A stretch of DNA of 64,000 bases from Desertibaculum subflavum (GTDB lineage: Bacteria > Pseudomonadota > Alphaproteobacteria > Ferrovibrionales > Ferrovibrionaceae), in NCBI GenBank assembly GCA_003576705.1, contig QOZS01000002.1, forward strand, positions 120,458-184,457. Direction: 5' to 3'. How positions within the stretch are numbered: the first letter of the stretch is position 1; each line of letters begins with the position of its first letter. Below, piece by piece: positions 35,618-48,917 of the stretch. The position numbers and the translations under genes were made by a program. The notes under the pieces were generated by a model that ran no database searches, was not told the DNA's origin, and was given only the letters and a program-made list of their open reading frames with translations.

Positions 35618-37041
35618 GGCAGCAGGGCCCGCGCGGCGATCTGCGCGCCGGCGACGATCGGCGCCGGATAGACGAAGAAGAAGAGCGTGAACAGACCCGC
35701 CGCCACGGTGACGACGCCGACGCCGCGGTCGGTATTGGCCGCGAAGGGCTCGGCCGGCGCGTCGAAATACATCAGCTTGACGATGCGGAGGTAGTAGTAG
35801 GCGCCGACCACGCTGGTCACCACGCCGATCACCGCCAGCACGTAGAGCCCGGCATTCACCGCCGCCATGAAGACGTAGAACTTGCCGAAGAAACCGGCGA
35901 GCGGCGGCACCCCGGCGAGCGAGAACATGAAGACGGCCATCGCCGCCGCCAGTCCCGGCCGCGTGCGGGCGAGGCCGGCAAGGTCGGAAATCTCTTCGCT
36001 GTAGCCGGTGGCCCGGCGCATGCAGAGAATGACGCCGAACGTGCCGACATTCATCGCGAGATAGATCGCGAGGTAGATCAGCACGCCGCGCACGCCTTCC
36101 TGGTTCGCGGCAGCGAGACCGATCAGGGCGTAGCCGACATGGCCGATCGAGGAATAGGCCATCAGCCGCTTGATGTTGCTCTGTCCGATGGCGGCGAAGG
36201 CGCCGAGCACCATCGAGAGCACCGCGATCACCACGATGATCTGCCGCCACTCCTCCACCATGCCGCCGAACGGCACCAGGAAGACCCGCATGAAGAGCGC
36301 GATCGCGGCCACCTTCGGCGCCGCCGCCATGAACGAGGTGACCGGCGTCGGCGCGCCCTCGTAGACGTCGGGCGTCCACATATGGAACGGCGCGGCCGAG
36401 CATTTGAAGGCGATGCCGGCGGCGATGAAGACCAAGCCGACCAGCACCCCGATCGGCGTGCCACCGCCCTGCAGCACCTGGGCGAGGCCGGCGAAGCTGG
36501 TGGTGCCGGCGAAGCCGTAGACCAGCGAGGCGCCGTAGAGCAGCATGCCGGAGGAGAGCGCGCCGAGGACGAAGTATTTCAGCCCGGCCTCGGTCGAGCG
36601 CGTCGAATCCCGCTTGAACGCCGCGCAGACATAGATGGCGAGCGACTGCAGCTCGAGGCCGAGATAGAGCGCGATCAGGTCGCCGGCCGAGACCATGATC
36701 ATCATGCCGATCGTGGAGAGCATCAGCAGGACCGGGAACTCGAACCGCTCGATGCCCTGGTCGCGCAGATAGCCGAGCGACATGGCGATGGCGAGGCCGG
36801 TGCCGACCAGGATCAGGATCTTGGCGAAGCTGCCGAAGGCATCCACGACGAACATGCCGCCGAAGCCGGTCGCGGCCTGCCGGCCCAGCACCAGCACGAT
36901 GGCGGCGGCGAGCGCGACGATGGCGGCCGTCGCGACGAAGCGGGTCGACTTCTCGCCGGCATAGACGCCGAACACGAGCAGCACCATGGCGGCGACGGCG
37001 AGGAAGATCTCCGGCAGGGCGAGGGCGATATCGGCGATCAT
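35614..37041 (-). CDS. nuoN: NADH-quinone oxidoreductase subunit N
   Basis: A 475-residue proton-pumping antiporter-like subunit of complex I with about 14 membrane helices. The conserved pump region [14 protein letters not shown] and [27 protein letters not shown] is present, with the functional Lys in FKCSAAPFH. It is the last nuo gene, 9 bp after nuoM. Its stop overlaps the start of birA, so CoA and biotin enzymes and RNase J may ride on the nuo transcript. Confidence 0.97.
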   Translation of the reverse strand: MIADIALALPEIFLAVAAMVLLVFGVYAGEKSTRFVATAAIVALAAAIVLVLGRQAATGFGGMFVVDAFGSFAKILILVGTGLAIAMSLGYLRDQGIERFEFPVLLMLSTIGMMIMVSAGDLIALYLGLELQSLAIYVCAAFKRDSTRSTEAGLKYFVLGALSSGMLLYGASLVYGFAGTTSFAGLAQVLQGGGTPIGVLVGLVFIAAGIAFKCSAAPFHMWTPDVYEGAPTPVTSFMAAAPKVAAIALFMRVFLVPFGGMVEEWRQIIVVIAVLSMVLGAFAAIGQSNIKRLMAYSSIGHVGYALIGLAAANQEGVRGVLIYLAIYLAMNVGTFGVILCMRRATGYSEEISDLAGLARTRPGLAAAMAVFMFSLAGVPPLAGFFGKFYVFMAAVNAGLYVLAVIGVVTSVVGAYYYLRIVKLMYFDAPAEPFAANTDRGVGVVTVAAGLFTLFFFVYPAPIVAGAQIAARALLP

Positions 37042-37050
37042 CTTCGCCTC

Positions 37051-38571
37051 CTACATCCCGGCCAGTTTCTTGGCGGTCTCGAGCGCCGCGAGATGCTGCT
37101 CGATCAGGTTGTCGACCGAGACCTGCATGACCTTGAGGAAGGGATCCGGCCAGACGCCCATCCAGAACACCACCAGCAGCAGCGGCGCGAAGATCGCGAT
37201 CTCGCGCGGGCTGAGGTCGACCATCTTCTTCAGCTCGTCGCGCGTCAGCGTGCCGAACACCACCCGGCGATAGAGCCACAGGCTGTAGGCGGCGCCGAGA
37301 ATGATGCCGGTGCAGGCGAGCGCCGCGACCCAGGTCGACACCTTGAAGGCGCCGAGCAGGATCAGGAACTCGCCGACGAAGCCGGAAGTGCCCGGCAGGC
37401 CGATCGTCGCCATGGTGAACACCATGAAGACGAAGGCGTATTTCGGCATGTTCTTGACCAGCCCGCCATAGCGGGCGATCTCGCGCGTGTGCAGCCGGTC
37501 ATAGACCACGCCGACGCAAAGGAAGAGCGCGCCGGAGACGATGCCGTGCGACAGCATCTGCAGGATGCCGCCCTGCAGGCCCGCCGCGGTGAAGGTGAAG
37601 ATGCCGATCGTCACGAAGCCCATATGGGCGACCGAGGAATAGGCGATCAGCTTCTTCATGTCCTCCTGCATCAGCGCCACCAGCGAGGTGTAGATCACCG
37701 CGACGACCGAGAGCGCGAAGACCAGCGGCGTGAAGTAGGCGCTCGCCTCCGGGAACATCGGGATGGAGAAGCGGAGGAAGCCGTAGCCGCCCATCTTCAA
37801 CAGCACGCCGGCCAGGATGACCGAGCCCGCCGTCGGCGCCTCCACATGCGCGTCCGGCAGCCAGGTATGCACCGGCCACATCGGCACCTTGACCGCGAAG
37901 GAGGCGAAGAAGGCGAGCCAGAGCCATTTCTGCACGTCGGCCGCGTAGAGCTTCCCCTCGCCCGCCAGCTGGATCAGGGTCGGGATGTCGGTGGTCCCCG
38001 CCTTGAGGTAGAGCGCCAGGATGGCGAGCAGCATCAGCACCGAGCCGAGCAGGGTGTAGAGGAAGAACTTGAAGGTGGCGTAGATCCGCCGCTGCCCGCC
38101 CCACACGCCGATGATCAGGAACATCGGGATCAGGCCGGCCTCGAAGAAGAGATAGAACAGCACCACGTCGAGCGCGCAGAAGACGCCGATCATCAGCGTC
38201 TCCATCGCCAGGAACGCGATCATGTATTCCTTGACGCGGGTCTCGATCGCATCCCAGCTGGCCAGGATGCAGATCGGCATCAGGAAGGTGGTCAGCAGCA
38301 CGAAGAACATCGAGATGCCGTCCACGCCCATGTGATAGGCGATGCCGGCGCCGATCCACTCGCCCCGCTCGACGAACTGGAAATCGGCGGTGCGCGGATC
38401 GAAATCCTTCCAGATCAGCAGGCTCACCGCGAAGGTGATGATCGTGGTCCACAGCGCCACCATGCGGATGTTGCGCTTGGCGAGCTCGCTGTCCTCGCGG
38501 ATGAACAGCAGGATGAAGAGAACGCCGACCAGCGGCAGGAAGGTGACGGTGGAAAGCAGCGGCCAGGTCAT
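37051..38571 (-). CDS. nuoM: NADH-quinone oxidoreductase subunit M
   Basis: A 506-residue antiporter-like membrane subunit with about 14 helices. The pump Glu lies in the [12 protein letters not shown] helix near residue 147, and [23 protein letters not shown] carries the Lys and the broken-helix signature. It is 3 bp after nuoL and 9 bp before nuoN. It is full length with no frameshift. Confidence 0.97.
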   Translation of the reverse strand: MTWPLLSTVTFLPLVGVLFILLFIREDSELAKRNIRMVALWTTIITFAVSLLIWKDFDPRTADFQFVERGEWIGAGIAYHMGVDGISMFFVLLTTFLMPICILASWDAIETRVKEYMIAFLAMETLMIGVFCALDVVLFYLFFEAGLIPMFLIIGVWGGQRRIYATFKFFLYTLLGSVLMLLAILALYLKAGTTDIPTLIQLAGEGKLYAADVQKWLWLAFFASFAVKVPMWPVHTWLPDAHVEAPTAGSVILAGVLLKMGGYGFLRFSIPMFPEASAYFTPLVFALSVVAVIYTSLVALMQEDMKKLIAYSSVAHMGFVTIGIFTFTAAGLQGGILQMLSHGIVSGALFLCVGVVYDRLHTREIARYGGLVKNMPKYAFVFMVFTMATIGLPGTSGFVGEFLILLGAFKVSTWVAALACTGIILGAAYSLWLYRRVVFGTLTRDELKKMVDLSPREIAIFAPLLLVVFWMGVWPDPFLKVMQVSVDNLIEQHLAALETAKKLAGM

Positions 38572-38574
38572 CGA

Positions 38575-40500
38575 TCAGTGCCCTACCGCGAAGTACCAGG
38601 TGACGAAGGCGGCGACTCCGATCAGCATCGCGAAGGCGTAGTGATAGACATAGCCGGTCTGCAGCAGGACCACGCGCCTGGTCACCCGGATCACCGTGGC
38701 CGAGACGCCGTCGGGGCCGAGGCCGTCGATCACCCTTCCGTCGCCGCCCTTCCACAACAGACGGCCGAGCCGCATCGCGGGGCGCACCAGCGCCCAGTCG
38801 TACAGCTCGTCGAAGTACCACTTGTTGAGCAGGAACCTGTACAGCGGCTCGTTGCGCGCCGCGAGGCCGGCCGGCACCCGGCGGTCGCGGATATACATCC
38901 AGTAGGCGACGGCGATGCCGAGCACGCCCGCCGCCACCGGCGCGAGCTTCACCCAGAGCGGCACGTCGTGGAATGTCGCCATCACCTTGTGGTTCTCGGC
39001 GACGTAGATCGAGCTGCCCCAGAATTCCTGCCAGTGGTGCCCGGTCATCATGCCGGCGAAGACGATGCCCGCCAGCACCGCGCCGGCGGCCAGCACATAG
39101 AGCGGGATCAGCATGACGGGCGGGCTCTCATGCGCCGCCTCGAAATGGTGATGGTCGTGCGGATGGCCGTGGAAGGTCATGAAGATCAGCCGCCAGGAAT
39201 AGAAGGCGGTCAGCACGGCGGCGGCGAGGCCCATGGCGAAGGCGAAGTCGCCGACGCCGGAATTCGCCGCGAAGGCGGATTCGAGGATCGCGTCCTTGGA
39301 GTAGTAGCCGGCGAAGAACGGCACCCCGGCCAGCGCCAGGGACCCGATCCACATCAGCACATAGGTCTGCCTGATCTTCGACCAGAGCCCGCCCATGTGG
39401 CGCATGTCCTGCTCGTGATGCATCGCGTGGATGACCGAGCCGGCGCCGAGGAACAGCAGCGCCTTGAAGAAGGCATGGGTGAACAGGTGGAAAATCGCCA
39501 CCGGATAGGCCGAGACGCCGGCGGCGAAGAACATGTAACCCAGCTGCGAGCAGGTGGAATAAGCGATCACCCGCTTGATGTCGTTCTGCACCAGACCGAT
39601 GGTCGCCGCGAAGAAGGCGGTGAAGGCGCCGACCGCCGCCACCACGTTGAGCGCGAACGGCGCCATCTCGAACATCGGCGAGCAGCGCGCCACCATGAAG
39701 ACGCCGGCCGTCACCATGGTCGCGGCATGGATCAGGGCCGACACCGGCGTCGGGCCCTCCATCGCGTCGGGCAGCCAGGTGTGCAGCGGCACCTGCGCCG
39801 ACTTCCCCATGGCGCCGAGGAACAGCAGCAGGCAGAGCGTGTTCATGATGTCCACGTCCCAGGACAGGAAGTGGAACGTCTTGCCCGCCATGTCGGGCGA
39901 GGCCTTGAACACGGTGGCGAAATCGACCGAGCCGAACGCCAGGTAGACGCCGAAGATCCCGAGCGCGAAGCCGAAATCGCCGACCCGGTTGACCACGAAG
40001 GCCTTGATCGCCGCCGCATTCGCCGAGGGCCGCTCGTACCAGAAGCCGATCAAGAGGTAGGAGGCGAGGCCCACGCCCTCCCAGCCGAAATACATCTGCA
40101 CGAAATTGTCGGCGGTCACCAGCATCAGCATGGCGAAGGTGAACAGCGACAGATAGGCCATGAAGCGCGGCTTGTGCGGATCTTCCGCCATGTAGCCGAC
40201 CGAGTAGACATGCACGACGGCGCTGACCACGTTGACCACGATCAGCATGACCGAGGTCAGCTGGTCGATGCGCAGCGCCCAGGCGATCTGCAGGTCGCCG
40301 GCGACGATCCAGTCGAACAGCATCACCGTGGTCGGCTGGTGGCCGATCACCACCTTGAAGAACGCGACGATGGAGAGCAGCGCCGAGGTGATGACGGCGC
40401 CGCAGGTGACGATCTGCGATCCCCGGTCGCCCAGAAAGCGCCCGAACAGGCCGGCGACGATGGCGGCGATCAGCGGCAGGAAGACGATGGCGGCGTACAC
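38575..40500 (-). CDS. nuoL: NADH-quinone oxidoreductase subunit L
   Basis: The 641-residue distal antiporter-like subunit, with the long lateral helix expected near the C-terminus. The pump signature GKSAQVPLHTWLPDAMEGPT lies near residue 227, with HAATMVTAGVFMVAR following. A His-rich insert, HGHPHDHHHFEAAHE near 440, lies in the loop before the last helices. Such His patches occur in some alphaproteobacterial NuoL. It is 4 bp downstream of nuoK. Confidence 0.97.
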   Translation of the reverse strand: MYAAIVFLPLIAAIVAGLFGRFLGDRGSQIVTCGAVITSALLSIVAFFKVVIGHQPTTVMLFDWIVAGDLQIAWALRIDQLTSVMLIVVNVVSAVVHVYSVGYMAEDPHKPRFMAYLSLFTFAMLMLVTADNFVQMYFGWEGVGLASYLLIGFWYERPSANAAAIKAFVVNRVGDFGFALGIFGVYLAFGSVDFATVFKASPDMAGKTFHFLSWDVDIMNTLCLLLFLGAMGKSAQVPLHTWLPDAMEGPTPVSALIHAATMVTAGVFMVARCSPMFEMAPFALNVVAAVGAFTAFFAATIGLVQNDIKRVIAYSTCSQLGYMFFAAGVSAYPVAIFHLFTHAFFKALLFLGAGSVIHAMHHEQDMRHMGGLWSKIRQTYVLMWIGSLALAGVPFFAGYYSKDAILESAFAANSGVGDFAFAMGLAAAVLTAFYSWRLIFMTFHGHPHDHHHFEAAHESPPVMLIPLYVLAAGAVLAGIVFAGMMTGHHWQEFWGSSIYVAENHKVMATFHDVPLWVKLAPVAAGVLGIAVAYWMYIRDRRVPAGLAARNEPLYRFLLNKWYFDELYDWALVRPAMRLGRLLWKGGDGRVIDGLGPDGVSATVIRVTRRVVLLQTGYVYHYAFAMLIGVAAFVTWYFAVGH

Positions 40501-40504
40501 GCGC

Positions 40505-40813
40505 TCAGCCCTTCATCATGTTGACGTCCTCGACCTCGATCGAGCCGCGGTTGCGGAAATAGACCACCAGGATGGCAAGGCCGATCGCCGCCTCGCCGGC
40601 CGCGACGGTGAGCACGAAGAGGGCGAAGACCTGGCCCACCAGGTCGCCGAGGAAGGCGGAGAAGGCGACCAGGTTGATATTGACGGCGAGCAGCATCAGC
40701 TCGACCGACATCAGGATGATGATGACGTTCTTCCGGTTCAGGAAGATGCCGAATATCCCGAGCGTGAACAGGATCGCCGCGACGGTCAGATAGTGCCCGA
40801 GCCCGATGGTCAT
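40505..40813 (-). CDS. nuoK: NADH-quinone oxidoreductase subunit K
   Basis: A 102-residue subunit with three membrane helices, homologous to ND4L/MrpC. It carries the conserved Glu residues in [17 protein letters not shown] and [11 protein letters not shown] that line the proton path beside NuoJ and NuoH. ATG 40813 shares one base with the nuoJ stop (TGATG), so the two are translationally coupled. Confidence 0.96.
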   Translation of the reverse strand: MTIGLGHYLTVAAILFTLGIFGIFLNRKNVIIILMSVELMLLAVNINLVAFSAFLGDLVGQVFALFVLTVAAGEAAIGLAILVVYFRNRGSIEVEDVNMMKG

Positions 40814-41427
40814 CACACGCCCTGCCTCGGCTCGACCTTGCGCAGCGCCACCGCTTCCTCGCGGGTGCGGGAAACCTGCACGGAGATGCGCTGCTTCCTG
40901 ACGCCTTCGCGCACGCGCAAGGTCAGCACGATGGCGCCGATCATGGCGACCAGCAGGATCAGGCCCGACACTTGGAATGCGAACATGTATTTGGTGTAGA
41001 GCACCTGGCCGATCGCATGCGTATTGGCGATCTGCTCGACCGGCGGCGTCGGCGTGGACGCGAACTTCGCCGCCTCCGGCGCGATCGCCCAGGCGCCCAG
41101 CACCAGGAACAGCTCGACCAGCAGGATGCCGCCGATCACCAGGCCGATCGGCAGGTAGTTGAGGAAGCCCTCGCGCAGCTCCGCGAAGTTGATGTCGAGC
41201 ATCATGACGACGAACAGGAACAGCACGGCGACGGCGCCGACATAGACGATGACCAGGATCATCGCCAGGAACTCGGCGCCGAGCAGCACGAACAGCCCCG
41301 CCGCGTTGAAGAAGGCGAGGATCAGGAACAGCACGGAATGCACGGGGTTGCGCGCGGCGATCACCATGAAGCCGGCGGCCACCGTGACGGCGGCGAACAG
41401 GTAGAAGGCGAGCGCCTGGACGATCAT
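40813..41427 (-). CDS. nuoJ: NADH-quinone oxidoreductase subunit J
   Basis: A 204-residue ND6 homologue with five membrane helices. The flexible third helix, with [19 protein letters not shown], is where the pi-bulge/alpha transition of complex I takes place. A basic C-terminal tail follows (about residues 165-204). It starts 27 bp after nuoI and is coupled to nuoK. Confidence 0.96.
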   Translation of the reverse strand: MIVQALAFYLFAAVTVAAGFMVIAARNPVHSVLFLILAFFNAAGLFVLLGAEFLAMILVIVYVGAVAVLFLFVVMMLDINFAELREGFLNYLPIGLVIGGILLVELFLVLGAWAIAPEAAKFASTPTPPVEQIANTHAIGQVLYTKYMFAFQVSGLILLVAMIGAIVLTLRVREGVRKQRISVQVSRTREEAVALRKVEPRQGV

Positions 41428-41454
41428 GGTCCCCTTGTGTCCCCCGCTTCCGGC

Positions 41455-41943
41455 TCAGCGGTACGGCGCGTCGGCCGCGATGTTGGCGGCGAGCTGCCGC
41501 TCCCACCGTTCGCCGTTCGCCAGCAGCTTGGCCTTGTCGTAGAACAGCTCTTCCCGCGTCTCGGTGGCGAACTCGAAATTCGGCCCCTCGACGATCGCAT
41601 CCACCGGGCAGGCCTCCTGGCAGAAGCCGCAATAGATGCACTTGGTCATGTCGATGTCGTAGCGCGTGGTGCGGCGCGAGCCGTCCTCGCGCGGCTCGGC
41701 CTCGATGGTGATCGCCTGGGCCGGGCAGATCGCCTCGCAGAGCTTGCAGGCGATGCAGCGCTCTTCTCCGTTCGGATAGCGGCGCAGCGCATGCTCGCCG
41801 CGGAAGCGGGGCGAGAGCGGCCCCTTCTCAAACGGATAGTTGATGGTCGCCTTCTTCCGGAACATGTAGCTGAAGGTCAGCGCCAAGCCGGAGACCAGCT
41901 CGCTCAGGAAGATGGTCCGCGCGCCGCGGTCGAACATCGCCAT
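41455..41943 (-). CDS. nuoI: NADH-quinone oxidoreductase subunit I
   Basis: A 162-residue ferredoxin-like subunit that holds two [4Fe-4S] clusters (N6a and N6b), bound by [12 protein letters not shown] and [12 protein letters not shown]. It passes electrons from NuoG towards NuoB. GGAGG lies 8 bases before ATG 41943. A 97-bp gap, the largest inside the nuo operon, separates it from nuoH; no gene or terminator is visible there. Confidence 0.97.
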   Translation of the reverse strand: MAMFDRGARTIFLSELVSGLALTFSYMFRKKATINYPFEKGPLSPRFRGEHALRRYPNGEERCIACKLCEAICPAQAITIEAEPREDGSRRTTRYDIDMTKCIYCGFCQEACPVDAIVEGPNFEFATETREELFYDKAKLLANGERWERQLAANIAADAPYR

Positions 41944-42040
41944 GGCCTACCTCCGGACCGGCGCGACAGGGCCGGTTCCCGTTTGGCGCCGCACCATAGT
42001 GAGGCGACCTCTCGTTGCAAGCTCGCGCGTCATGCTCATC

Positions 42041-43057
42041 TCACATCACCGTCTTCGGCGCGAGATCGAAATAGACCAGCACCGCCGCCGTCAGAACCAG
42101 CCAGGCGAGCGAGAACGGCAGGAACACCTTCCAGCCGAGCCGCATCAGCTGGTCGTACCGGTAGCGCGGCAGTGTCGCGCGCACCCAGATGAAGACGAAG
42201 AGCAGCAGCGTGACCTTGAGCGCAAACCAGAACGGTCCCATCCAGACCGGGGTCGGCAGCGGATACGGGGCCAGCCAGCCGCCGAGGAACAGCACGGTGG
42301 TCATGCCGCACATCAGGATCATGTTGGCGTATTCGCCGAGCATGAAGAGGCCGAAGGACATCGACGAGTATTCGACCTGGTAGCCGGCGACGAGCTCCGA
42401 TTCCGCCTCCGGCAGGTCGAAAGGATGCCGGTTGGTCTCGGCCAAGGTCGAGATGAAGAAGATGATGAACATCGGGAACAGCGGCAGCGCGAACCACACG
42501 GTCCGTTGCGCCTCCACGATCTTCGACAGGTTGAGCGAGCCGACGCAGAGCAGCACCGAGATGATGATGAAGCCCATGGAGACTTCGTAGGACACCATCT
42601 GCGAGGCCGAGCGCAGCGCCGCCAGGAACGGATAGCGCGAATTCGACGACCAGCCGGCCATGACGATGCCGTAGACGCCGAGCGAGGAGATCGCGAACAG
42701 GTAGAGCACGCCGACATTGATATTGGCGATGACGAGGCCGGCGCCGACCGGAATCACCGCCCAGGCGATCATCGCCAGGATGAAGGTCAGCATCGGCGCG
42801 GCGAGGAAGATCACCTTGTTGGCGCCGGTCGGGATGATCGTCTCCTTGAAGATCATCTTCAGCGCGTCGGCGAAGGGCTGCAGGATGCCGAACGGGCCGA
42901 CCACGTTGGGCCCGAGGCGCAGCTGCATCGCCGCCATCACCTTGCGTTCGAACAGGGTCAGGAATGCGACGATCACCAGCAACGGCACCAGCAGCGCCAG
43001 GATCTGAGCGACAATGATCCCGCCGGGCAGGAGATAGCCGGACCAGAGCTCATCCAT
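42041..43057 (-). CDS. nuoH: NADH-quinone oxidoreductase subunit H
   Basis: A 338-residue ND1 homologue with eight membrane helices, forming much of the quinone chamber and the start of the proton path. The matrix loop [21 protein letters not shown] followed by [15 protein letters not shown] carries the conserved acidic cluster. It starts 8 bp inside the end of nuoG, so the two are coupled. Full length. Confidence 0.97.
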   Translation of the reverse strand: MDELWSGYLLPGGIIVAQILALLVPLLVIVAFLTLFERKVMAAMQLRLGPNVVGPFGILQPFADALKMIFKETIIPTGANKVIFLAAPMLTFILAMIAWAVIPVGAGLVIANINVGVLYLFAISSLGVYGIVMAGWSSNSRYPFLAALRSASQMVSYEVSMGFIIISVLLCVGSLNLSKIVEAQRTVWFALPLFPMFIIFFISTLAETNRHPFDLPEAESELVAGYQVEYSSMSFGLFMLGEYANMILMCGMTTVLFLGGWLAPYPLPTPVWMGPFWFALKVTLLLFVFIWVRATLPRYRYDQLMRLGWKVFLPFSLAWLVLTAAVLVYFDLAPKTVM

Positions 43058-45116
43058 GGGTGCCGGTCCCTTTTTCGGGCATGCGGCCGGCCGCCAGCGC
43101 GCTGCACTCCGCCATGGTGCGCGAGGCCCGCGCGACCGGGTTGGTCAGATAGAAATCGGCGACCGCCGGCTGGAACGGCGCCGCCTCGATTGCGCCGCCG
43201 CCCGCGCTCACCGCCCAGCTGGCCGACACGAGACGGTCGACCCTGGCGAAGCAAGGTGCCACGGCGGCGAGCTTCTCGCGCACCGCACCGATCGTGTTGT
43301 AGGGCAGCGTCTTGCCGAGCCGCTCCGACAGCGCCCGCAGGATGGTCCAGTCCTCGCGCGCATCGCCCGGCGGCAGCACGGCGCGGCGGCCGCGCTGGGC
43401 CCGGCCTTCGAGATTGACGTAGGTGCCGTCCTTCTCGGTATAGGCGGCGCCCGGCAGGATCACGTCGGCGCGATGCGCGCCGCGATCGCCGTGATGGCCC
43501 TGATAGATGACGAAGGCCTTGCCGAGACGGTTCGTGTCGATTTCGTCGGCGCCGAGCAGGTAGACCACCTCGATCTGACCCTTGGCCGCGCCGTCCAGGA
43601 TGCCGGCGACATCGCGCCCGCCCTCGCCCGGCACGAAGCCGATCTCCAGCCCGCCGACCCGCGCCGCTGCGTTGTGCAGCACGTTGAAGCCGTTCCAGCC
43701 TTCCTGGATCAGGTTGCAGGCCTCGGCGAGCTTCTGCACGGCGGGCAGCAGCGCGGCGCCGTCCGCCCGCGCCAGCGCGGCCATGCCGACGATGACCATC
43801 GGGCGTTTCGCCGCCTTCAAGATTTCGGCGAAGGGATGCGCGCCCGCGGCGATCTGCTCGATCAATTTGGGATCGTTGCCGAGATCCTCGCAGGCGAAGG
43901 TCAGATCCGCCTTCGGCCCGATGCTCGCCGCCTTGAAGCCACCGGCCAGATAGCGCTTGCGGATGCGGGCGTTGAGCACCGCCGCCTCCTTGCGCGGGTT
44001 GCAGCCGACCAGCAGCAGCGCATCGGCCTGCTCGATGCCGGCAATGGTGGAGTTGAACAGCCAGCCGGCGCGATTCTTCGGATCGAGCCTGGCGCCGTCC
44101 TGCCGGCAGTCGATGTTGGCCGAGCCGAGCGATGCCATCAGCTCCTTCAGCAGCAGCATGCTCTCGGCGTCGCAAAGATCGCCGGCAATGGCCGCGATCT
44201 TCGCGCCGGCAACGCCATTGAGGCGCGCGGCAATGGCATCGAAAGCCTCGGCCCAGCTCGCCGGCTTCAGCTTGCCGTCACGGCGCACATAGGGCGTGTC
44301 GAGGCGCTGGCGCTTCAGCCCGTCGCAGGCGAAGCGGGTCTTGTCGGAGATCCACTCCTCGTTGACGTCGTCGTTGGTGCGCGGCAGCACGCGCATCACC
44401 TCGGTGCCACGGGCATCGATGCGCACGTTGGAGCCGAGCGCGTCCATCACGTCGACAGATTCGGTCTTGCGCAGCTCCCAGGGCCGCGCGCTGAAGGCAT
44501 AGGGTTTCGATGTCAGCGCACCGACCGGGCAGAGATCGATCACATTGCCCTGCATCTCGGAGGTCATCGCCTTCTCGAGATAGGTGGTGATCTGCATGTC
44601 CTCGCCGCGGCCGACCGCGCCGAGCTCCTCCACACCGGCCACCTCGGTGGAGAAGCGGATGCAGCGGGTGCAGTGGATGCACCGCGTCATGATCGTCTTG
44701 ACCAGCGGGCCGATATACTTGTCCTTCACCGCCCGCTTGTTCTCGTGGAATCGGCTCGAGCCCCGGCCATAGCCCATGGCCTGGTCCTGCAGGTCGCATT
44801 CGCCGCCCTGGTCGCAGATCGGGCAATCGAGCGGATGATTGATCAGCAGGAACTCCATCACCCCTTCGCACGCCTTCTTCACCAGCGGCGTGTCGGTGTG
44901 GATCACCATGTTGTCCATCACCGGCATGGCGCAGGACGCGATCGGCTTCGGCGCCTTCTCCTGCTCCACCAGGCACATGCGGCAATTGCCGGCGATCGAC
45001 AGGCGCTCGTGATAGCAGAAGCGCGGGATCTCGATGCCAAGCTGCTCACAGGCCTGCAGCACCGTCGTGCCGGGCTCGACCGTGATCTCCTTGCCGTCGA
45101 TCGTGAGCTTGGGCAT
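43050..45116 (-). CDS. nuoG: NADH-quinone oxidoreductase subunit G
   Basis: The 688-residue iron-sulfur subunit. The N-terminal 2Fe-2S ferredoxin domain ([19 protein letters not shown]) binds N1b. The HxxxC-type N5 site follows ([17 protein letters not shown]), and then the N4 site around [12 protein letters not shown]. The C-terminal molybdopterin-like domain is degenerate, as is normal, and short, as in alphaproteobacteria and mitochondria, so the N7 cluster of E. coli is not expected. It starts 12 bp after nuoF and overlaps nuoH by 8 bp. Confidence 0.97.
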   Translation of the reverse strand: MPKLTIDGKEITVEPGTTVLQACEQLGIEIPRFCYHERLSIAGNCRMCLVEQEKAPKPIASCAMPVMDNMVIHTDTPLVKKACEGVMEFLLINHPLDCPICDQGGECDLQDQAMGYGRGSSRFHENKRAVKDKYIGPLVKTIMTRCIHCTRCIRFSTEVAGVEELGAVGRGEDMQITTYLEKAMTSEMQGNVIDLCPVGALTSKPYAFSARPWELRKTESVDVMDALGSNVRIDARGTEVMRVLPRTNDDVNEEWISDKTRFACDGLKRQRLDTPYVRRDGKLKPASWAEAFDAIAARLNGVAGAKIAAIAGDLCDAESMLLLKELMASLGSANIDCRQDGARLDPKNRAGWLFNSTIAGIEQADALLLVGCNPRKEAAVLNARIRKRYLAGGFKAASIGPKADLTFACEDLGNDPKLIEQIAAGAHPFAEILKAAKRPMVIVGMAALARADGAALLPAVQKLAEACNLIQEGWNGFNVLHNAAARVGGLEIGFVPGEGGRDVAGILDGAAKGQIEVVYLLGADEIDTNRLGKAFVIYQGHHGDRGAHRADVILPGAAYTEKDGTYVNLEGRAQRGRRAVLPPGDAREDWTILRALSERLGKTLPYNTIGAVREKLAAVAPCFARVDRLVSASWAVSAGGGAIEAAPFQPAVADFYLTNPVARASRTMAECSALAAGRMPEKGTGTHG

Positions 45117-45128
45117 GGACGCTTATCC

Positions 45129-46409
<1,281 letters not shown>

Positions 46410-46416
46410 CTGGGCA

Positions 46417-47034
46417 CTACTCGGCAGGACGGTTGATTGACGTAAGGGTGGTCGCGCCGCCCGCGGGCTCGGAGGTGTGGCGACCGGACTGCGTGCCGGG
46501 CTTCGGCGTCTCGCCGGCGGCGAGCTGCTTCAGCACCTTCACCGCCGTCTCCGGCGTCAGGTCCTCGTAATACTCGTCGCCGATCTGCATCATCGGGGCG
46601 TTGACGCAGGCGCCGAGGCACTCGACTTCCTTCAACGTGAACATGCCGTCGGCGGTGGTCTCGCCCACCTTGATGCCGAGATGCTTCTCGCAGGCCTGGA
46701 CGATATCGCCGGAGCCGCGCAGCCAGCACGGCGTCGTGGTGCAGACCTGCACATGGTGCCGGCCGATCGGCTGCAGGTTGTACATGGTGTAGAAGGACGC
46801 CACCTCCCACACCCGGATCTCCGGCATGCCGAGGAAGCCCGCGATGTAGCGGATCGCCGGCTCGGTCAGCCAGCCGCCGATCTGGCGCTGCGCGATGTCG
46901 AGCAGCGGCATGACCGCGCTCTGCTGCCGGCCCGGCGGATATTTCGCCACATGCTTCTGGGCCAGCGCCTCGTTCTCTGCCGTGAAGGCGAAAGGCGCAT
47001 TGGAAAGCGTCGGCGTGTAGTCGTGTCCACTCAT
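46417..47034 (-). CDS. nuoE: NADH-quinone oxidoreductase subunit E
   Basis: A 205-residue thioredoxin-like 2Fe-2S protein that binds cluster N1a through CTTTPC and [13 protein letters not shown] 47034 overlaps the nuoD stop (ATGA); the longer frame is a shadow. A 35-residue C-terminal tail rich in Gly, Thr and Pro follows the conserved domain and has no recognisable motif. Confidence 0.96.
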   Translation of the reverse strand: MSGHDYTPTLSNAPFAFTAENEALAQKHVAKYPPGRQQSAVMPLLDIAQRQIGGWLTEPAIRYIAGFLGMPEIRVWEVASFYTMYNLQPIGRHHVQVCTTTPCWLRGSGDIVQACEKHLGIKVGETTADGMFTLKEVECLGACVNAPMMQIGDEYYEDLTPETAVKVLKQLAAGETPKPGTQSGRHTSEPAGGATTLTSINRPAE

Positions 47035-48224
47035 CGGTCGATGCTGCCGAAGACGATGTCGAGGCTGCCGATCACCGCCGGCGCGTCGGCCAGCATGTGC
47101 CCTTTGCAGAGGAAATCGAGCGCCTGCAGGTGGGCGTAGTCCGGACAGCGGATCTTGCACTTGTACGGCCGGTTGGTGCCGTCGGCGATGACATAGACGC
47201 CGAACTCGCCCTTCGGCGCCTCGACCGCCACATAGGTCTCGCCGGGCGGCACCTTGTAGCCCTCGGTGTAGAGCTTGAAGTGGTGGATCAGCGCCTCCAT
47301 GGAGCGCTTCATCTCAGCCCGCGAGGGCGGCGCCACCTTGCGGTCCAACGTGACCACCTCGCCCGGCGGCATCTTCTCGAGGCACTGCTCGATGATGCGC
47401 ACCGATTGGCGCATCTCCTCGATGCGGCAGAGATAGCGGTCGTAGCAGTCGCCGTTCTTGCCGACCGGGATATCGAAATCGACCTCCTCGTACATGTCGT
47501 AGGGCTGCGCCTTGCGCAGGTCCCACGGGAGCCCTGAGCCGCGCAGCATCACGCCGGAGAAGCCCCAGTCCAGCGCGTCTTCCAGCTTGACCAGGCCGAT
47601 ATCGACATTGCGCTGCTTGAAGATGCGGTTCTCGGTCAGCAGGCCTTCCAGGTCGTCGATGAACTTCTGGAAGCCGCGGGCATAGGCGCCGATATCGTCG
47701 CCGAGCTTCGCCGGCATGTCCTGGTGCACACCGCCGGGCCGGAAATACGCCGCGTGCAGCCGGGCGCCCGACACGCGCTCGTAGAACTCCATCAGCTTCT
47801 CGCGCTCCTCGAAGCCCCAGAGCGCGGGCGTGGTGGCGCCGACATCGAGCGCCTGCGTGGTGATGTTGAGCAGGTGGTTCAGGATGCGGGTGATCTCGGA
47901 GAACAGCACCCGGATCCACTGCCCGCGCGGTGGCACTTCCAGCCCCAGCAGCTTCTCGACCGCCAGCGCATAGGCATGCTCCATGCACATCGGCGACACG
48001 TAGTCGAGCCGGTCGAAATACGGCACCGCCTGCAGATAGGTCTTGTACTCGATCAGCTTTTCGGTGCCGCGGTGGAGCAGCCCGATATGCGGATCGCAGC
48101 GTTCCACCACTTCGCCGTCCAGCTCCATGACCAGGCGCAGCACGCCGTGGGCCGCCGGATGCTGCGGCCCGAAATTCAGCGTGTAGTTCTCGATCTTGAG
48201 CTCGCCCGACTTCACCGCATCCAT
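47031..48224 (-). CDS. nuoD: NADH-quinone oxidoreductase subunit D
   Basis: The 397-residue 49-kDa-type subunit, related to the large subunit of [NiFe]-hydrogenases but without nickel ligands. [16 protein letters not shown] near residue 17 holds the His involved at the quinone site, and [17 protein letters not shown] and the C-terminal DIVFGSIDR match the family. nuoC and nuoD are separate genes here, unlike the fused gene of E. coli. It starts 3 bp after nuoC. Confidence 0.97.
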   Translation of the reverse strand: MDAVKSGELKIENYTLNFGPQHPAAHGVLRLVMELDGEVVERCDPHIGLLHRGTEKLIEYKTYLQAVPYFDRLDYVSPMCMEHAYALAVEKLLGLEVPPRGQWIRVLFSEITRILNHLLNITTQALDVGATTPALWGFEEREKLMEFYERVSGARLHAAYFRPGGVHQDMPAKLGDDIGAYARGFQKFIDDLEGLLTENRIFKQRNVDIGLVKLEDALDWGFSGVMLRGSGLPWDLRKAQPYDMYEEVDFDIPVGKNGDCYDRYLCRIEEMRQSVRIIEQCLEKMPPGEVVTLDRKVAPPSRAEMKRSMEALIHHFKLYTEGYKVPPGETYVAVEAPKGEFGVYVIADGTNRPYKCKIRCPDYAHLQALDFLCKGHMLADAPAVIGSLDIVFGSIDR

Positions 48225-48227
48225 GGC

Positions 48228-48866
48228 TCAGCTCCCCGGCTTCGGTGCGGGCGGCGCGGATGGGGGCGCCTCGGCCTTCTCGTCGCCCGGCAGGACGTAG
48301 CGGGCGCCCTCCCACGGGCTCAGGAAATCGAAGCGGCGGAATTCCTGGGTCAACGTCACCGGCTCGTAGACGACGCGCTTCTGCTCCTCGTCGTAGCGCA
48401 GCTCCACATAGCCGGTGAGCGGGAAGTCCTTGCGCAGCGGATGCCCCTCGAAGCCGTAATCGGTGAGCAGACGGCGGAGATCGGGATGGTCGGAGAACAT
48501 CACGCCGTACATGTCCCAGGTTTCGCGCTCGAACCAGTTGGCGGTGGAGTAGACCCCGACCGCCGATGGGACCGGCGTCGCCTCGTCGGTCTGCACCACC
48601 ACCCGTATACGCTGATTCTGTTTCAGGCTGAGCAGGTGATAGACGACGTCGAACCGCTTCGGCCGCTCCGGCCAGTCGACGCCGGTGATGTCGACCAGCA
48701 CCTGGAACAGGCAGGACGGCTCGTCGCGCAGCCAGGCCAGCAGCCGCACGATCGCCGCCGCCTCCGCTTCCACGCGAAGCTCGCCGAGATTGACCGAATA
48801 GCCGGTCACATCGGTCGGGAAGGCCTGCGCAATCTGCTGGCCGAGTTCGTTCAGCGCCTCATCCAT
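48228..48866 (-). CDS. nuoC: NADH-quinone oxidoreductase subunit C
   Basis: The 212-residue 30-kDa-type subunit that supports the NuoB-NuoD-NuoI core. The signature [20 protein letters not shown] is followed by [19 protein letters not shown]. The extreme C-terminus is a Pro/Ala/Ser tail (about 18 residues), probably unstructured. It starts 51 bp after nuoB. Confidence 0.97.
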   Translation of the reverse strand: MDEALNELGQQIAQAFPTDVTGYSVNLGELRVEAEAAAIVRLLAWLRDEPSCLFQVLVDITGVDWPERPKRFDVVYHLLSLKQNQRIRVVVQTDEATPVPSAVGVYSTANWFERETWDMYGVMFSDHPDLRRLLTDYGFEGHPLRKDFPLTGYVELRYDEEQKRVVYEPVTLTQEFRRFDFLSPWEGARYVLPGDEKAEAPPSAPPAPKPGS

Positions 48867-48917
48867 GACGCGTTGCTCGCGCCCCTTTCATTGCGATGCC
48901 TGGATTGCCCCTGCCCC

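Noticed and set aside
35221..40524. A 1767-codon open frame on the plus strand opposite birA-nuoN-nuoM-nuoL
   Set aside because: It is an antisense shadow caused by high third-position GC. Its translation is Arg/Asp/His/Glu-rich without any domain, and the minus-strand nuo genes are certain.
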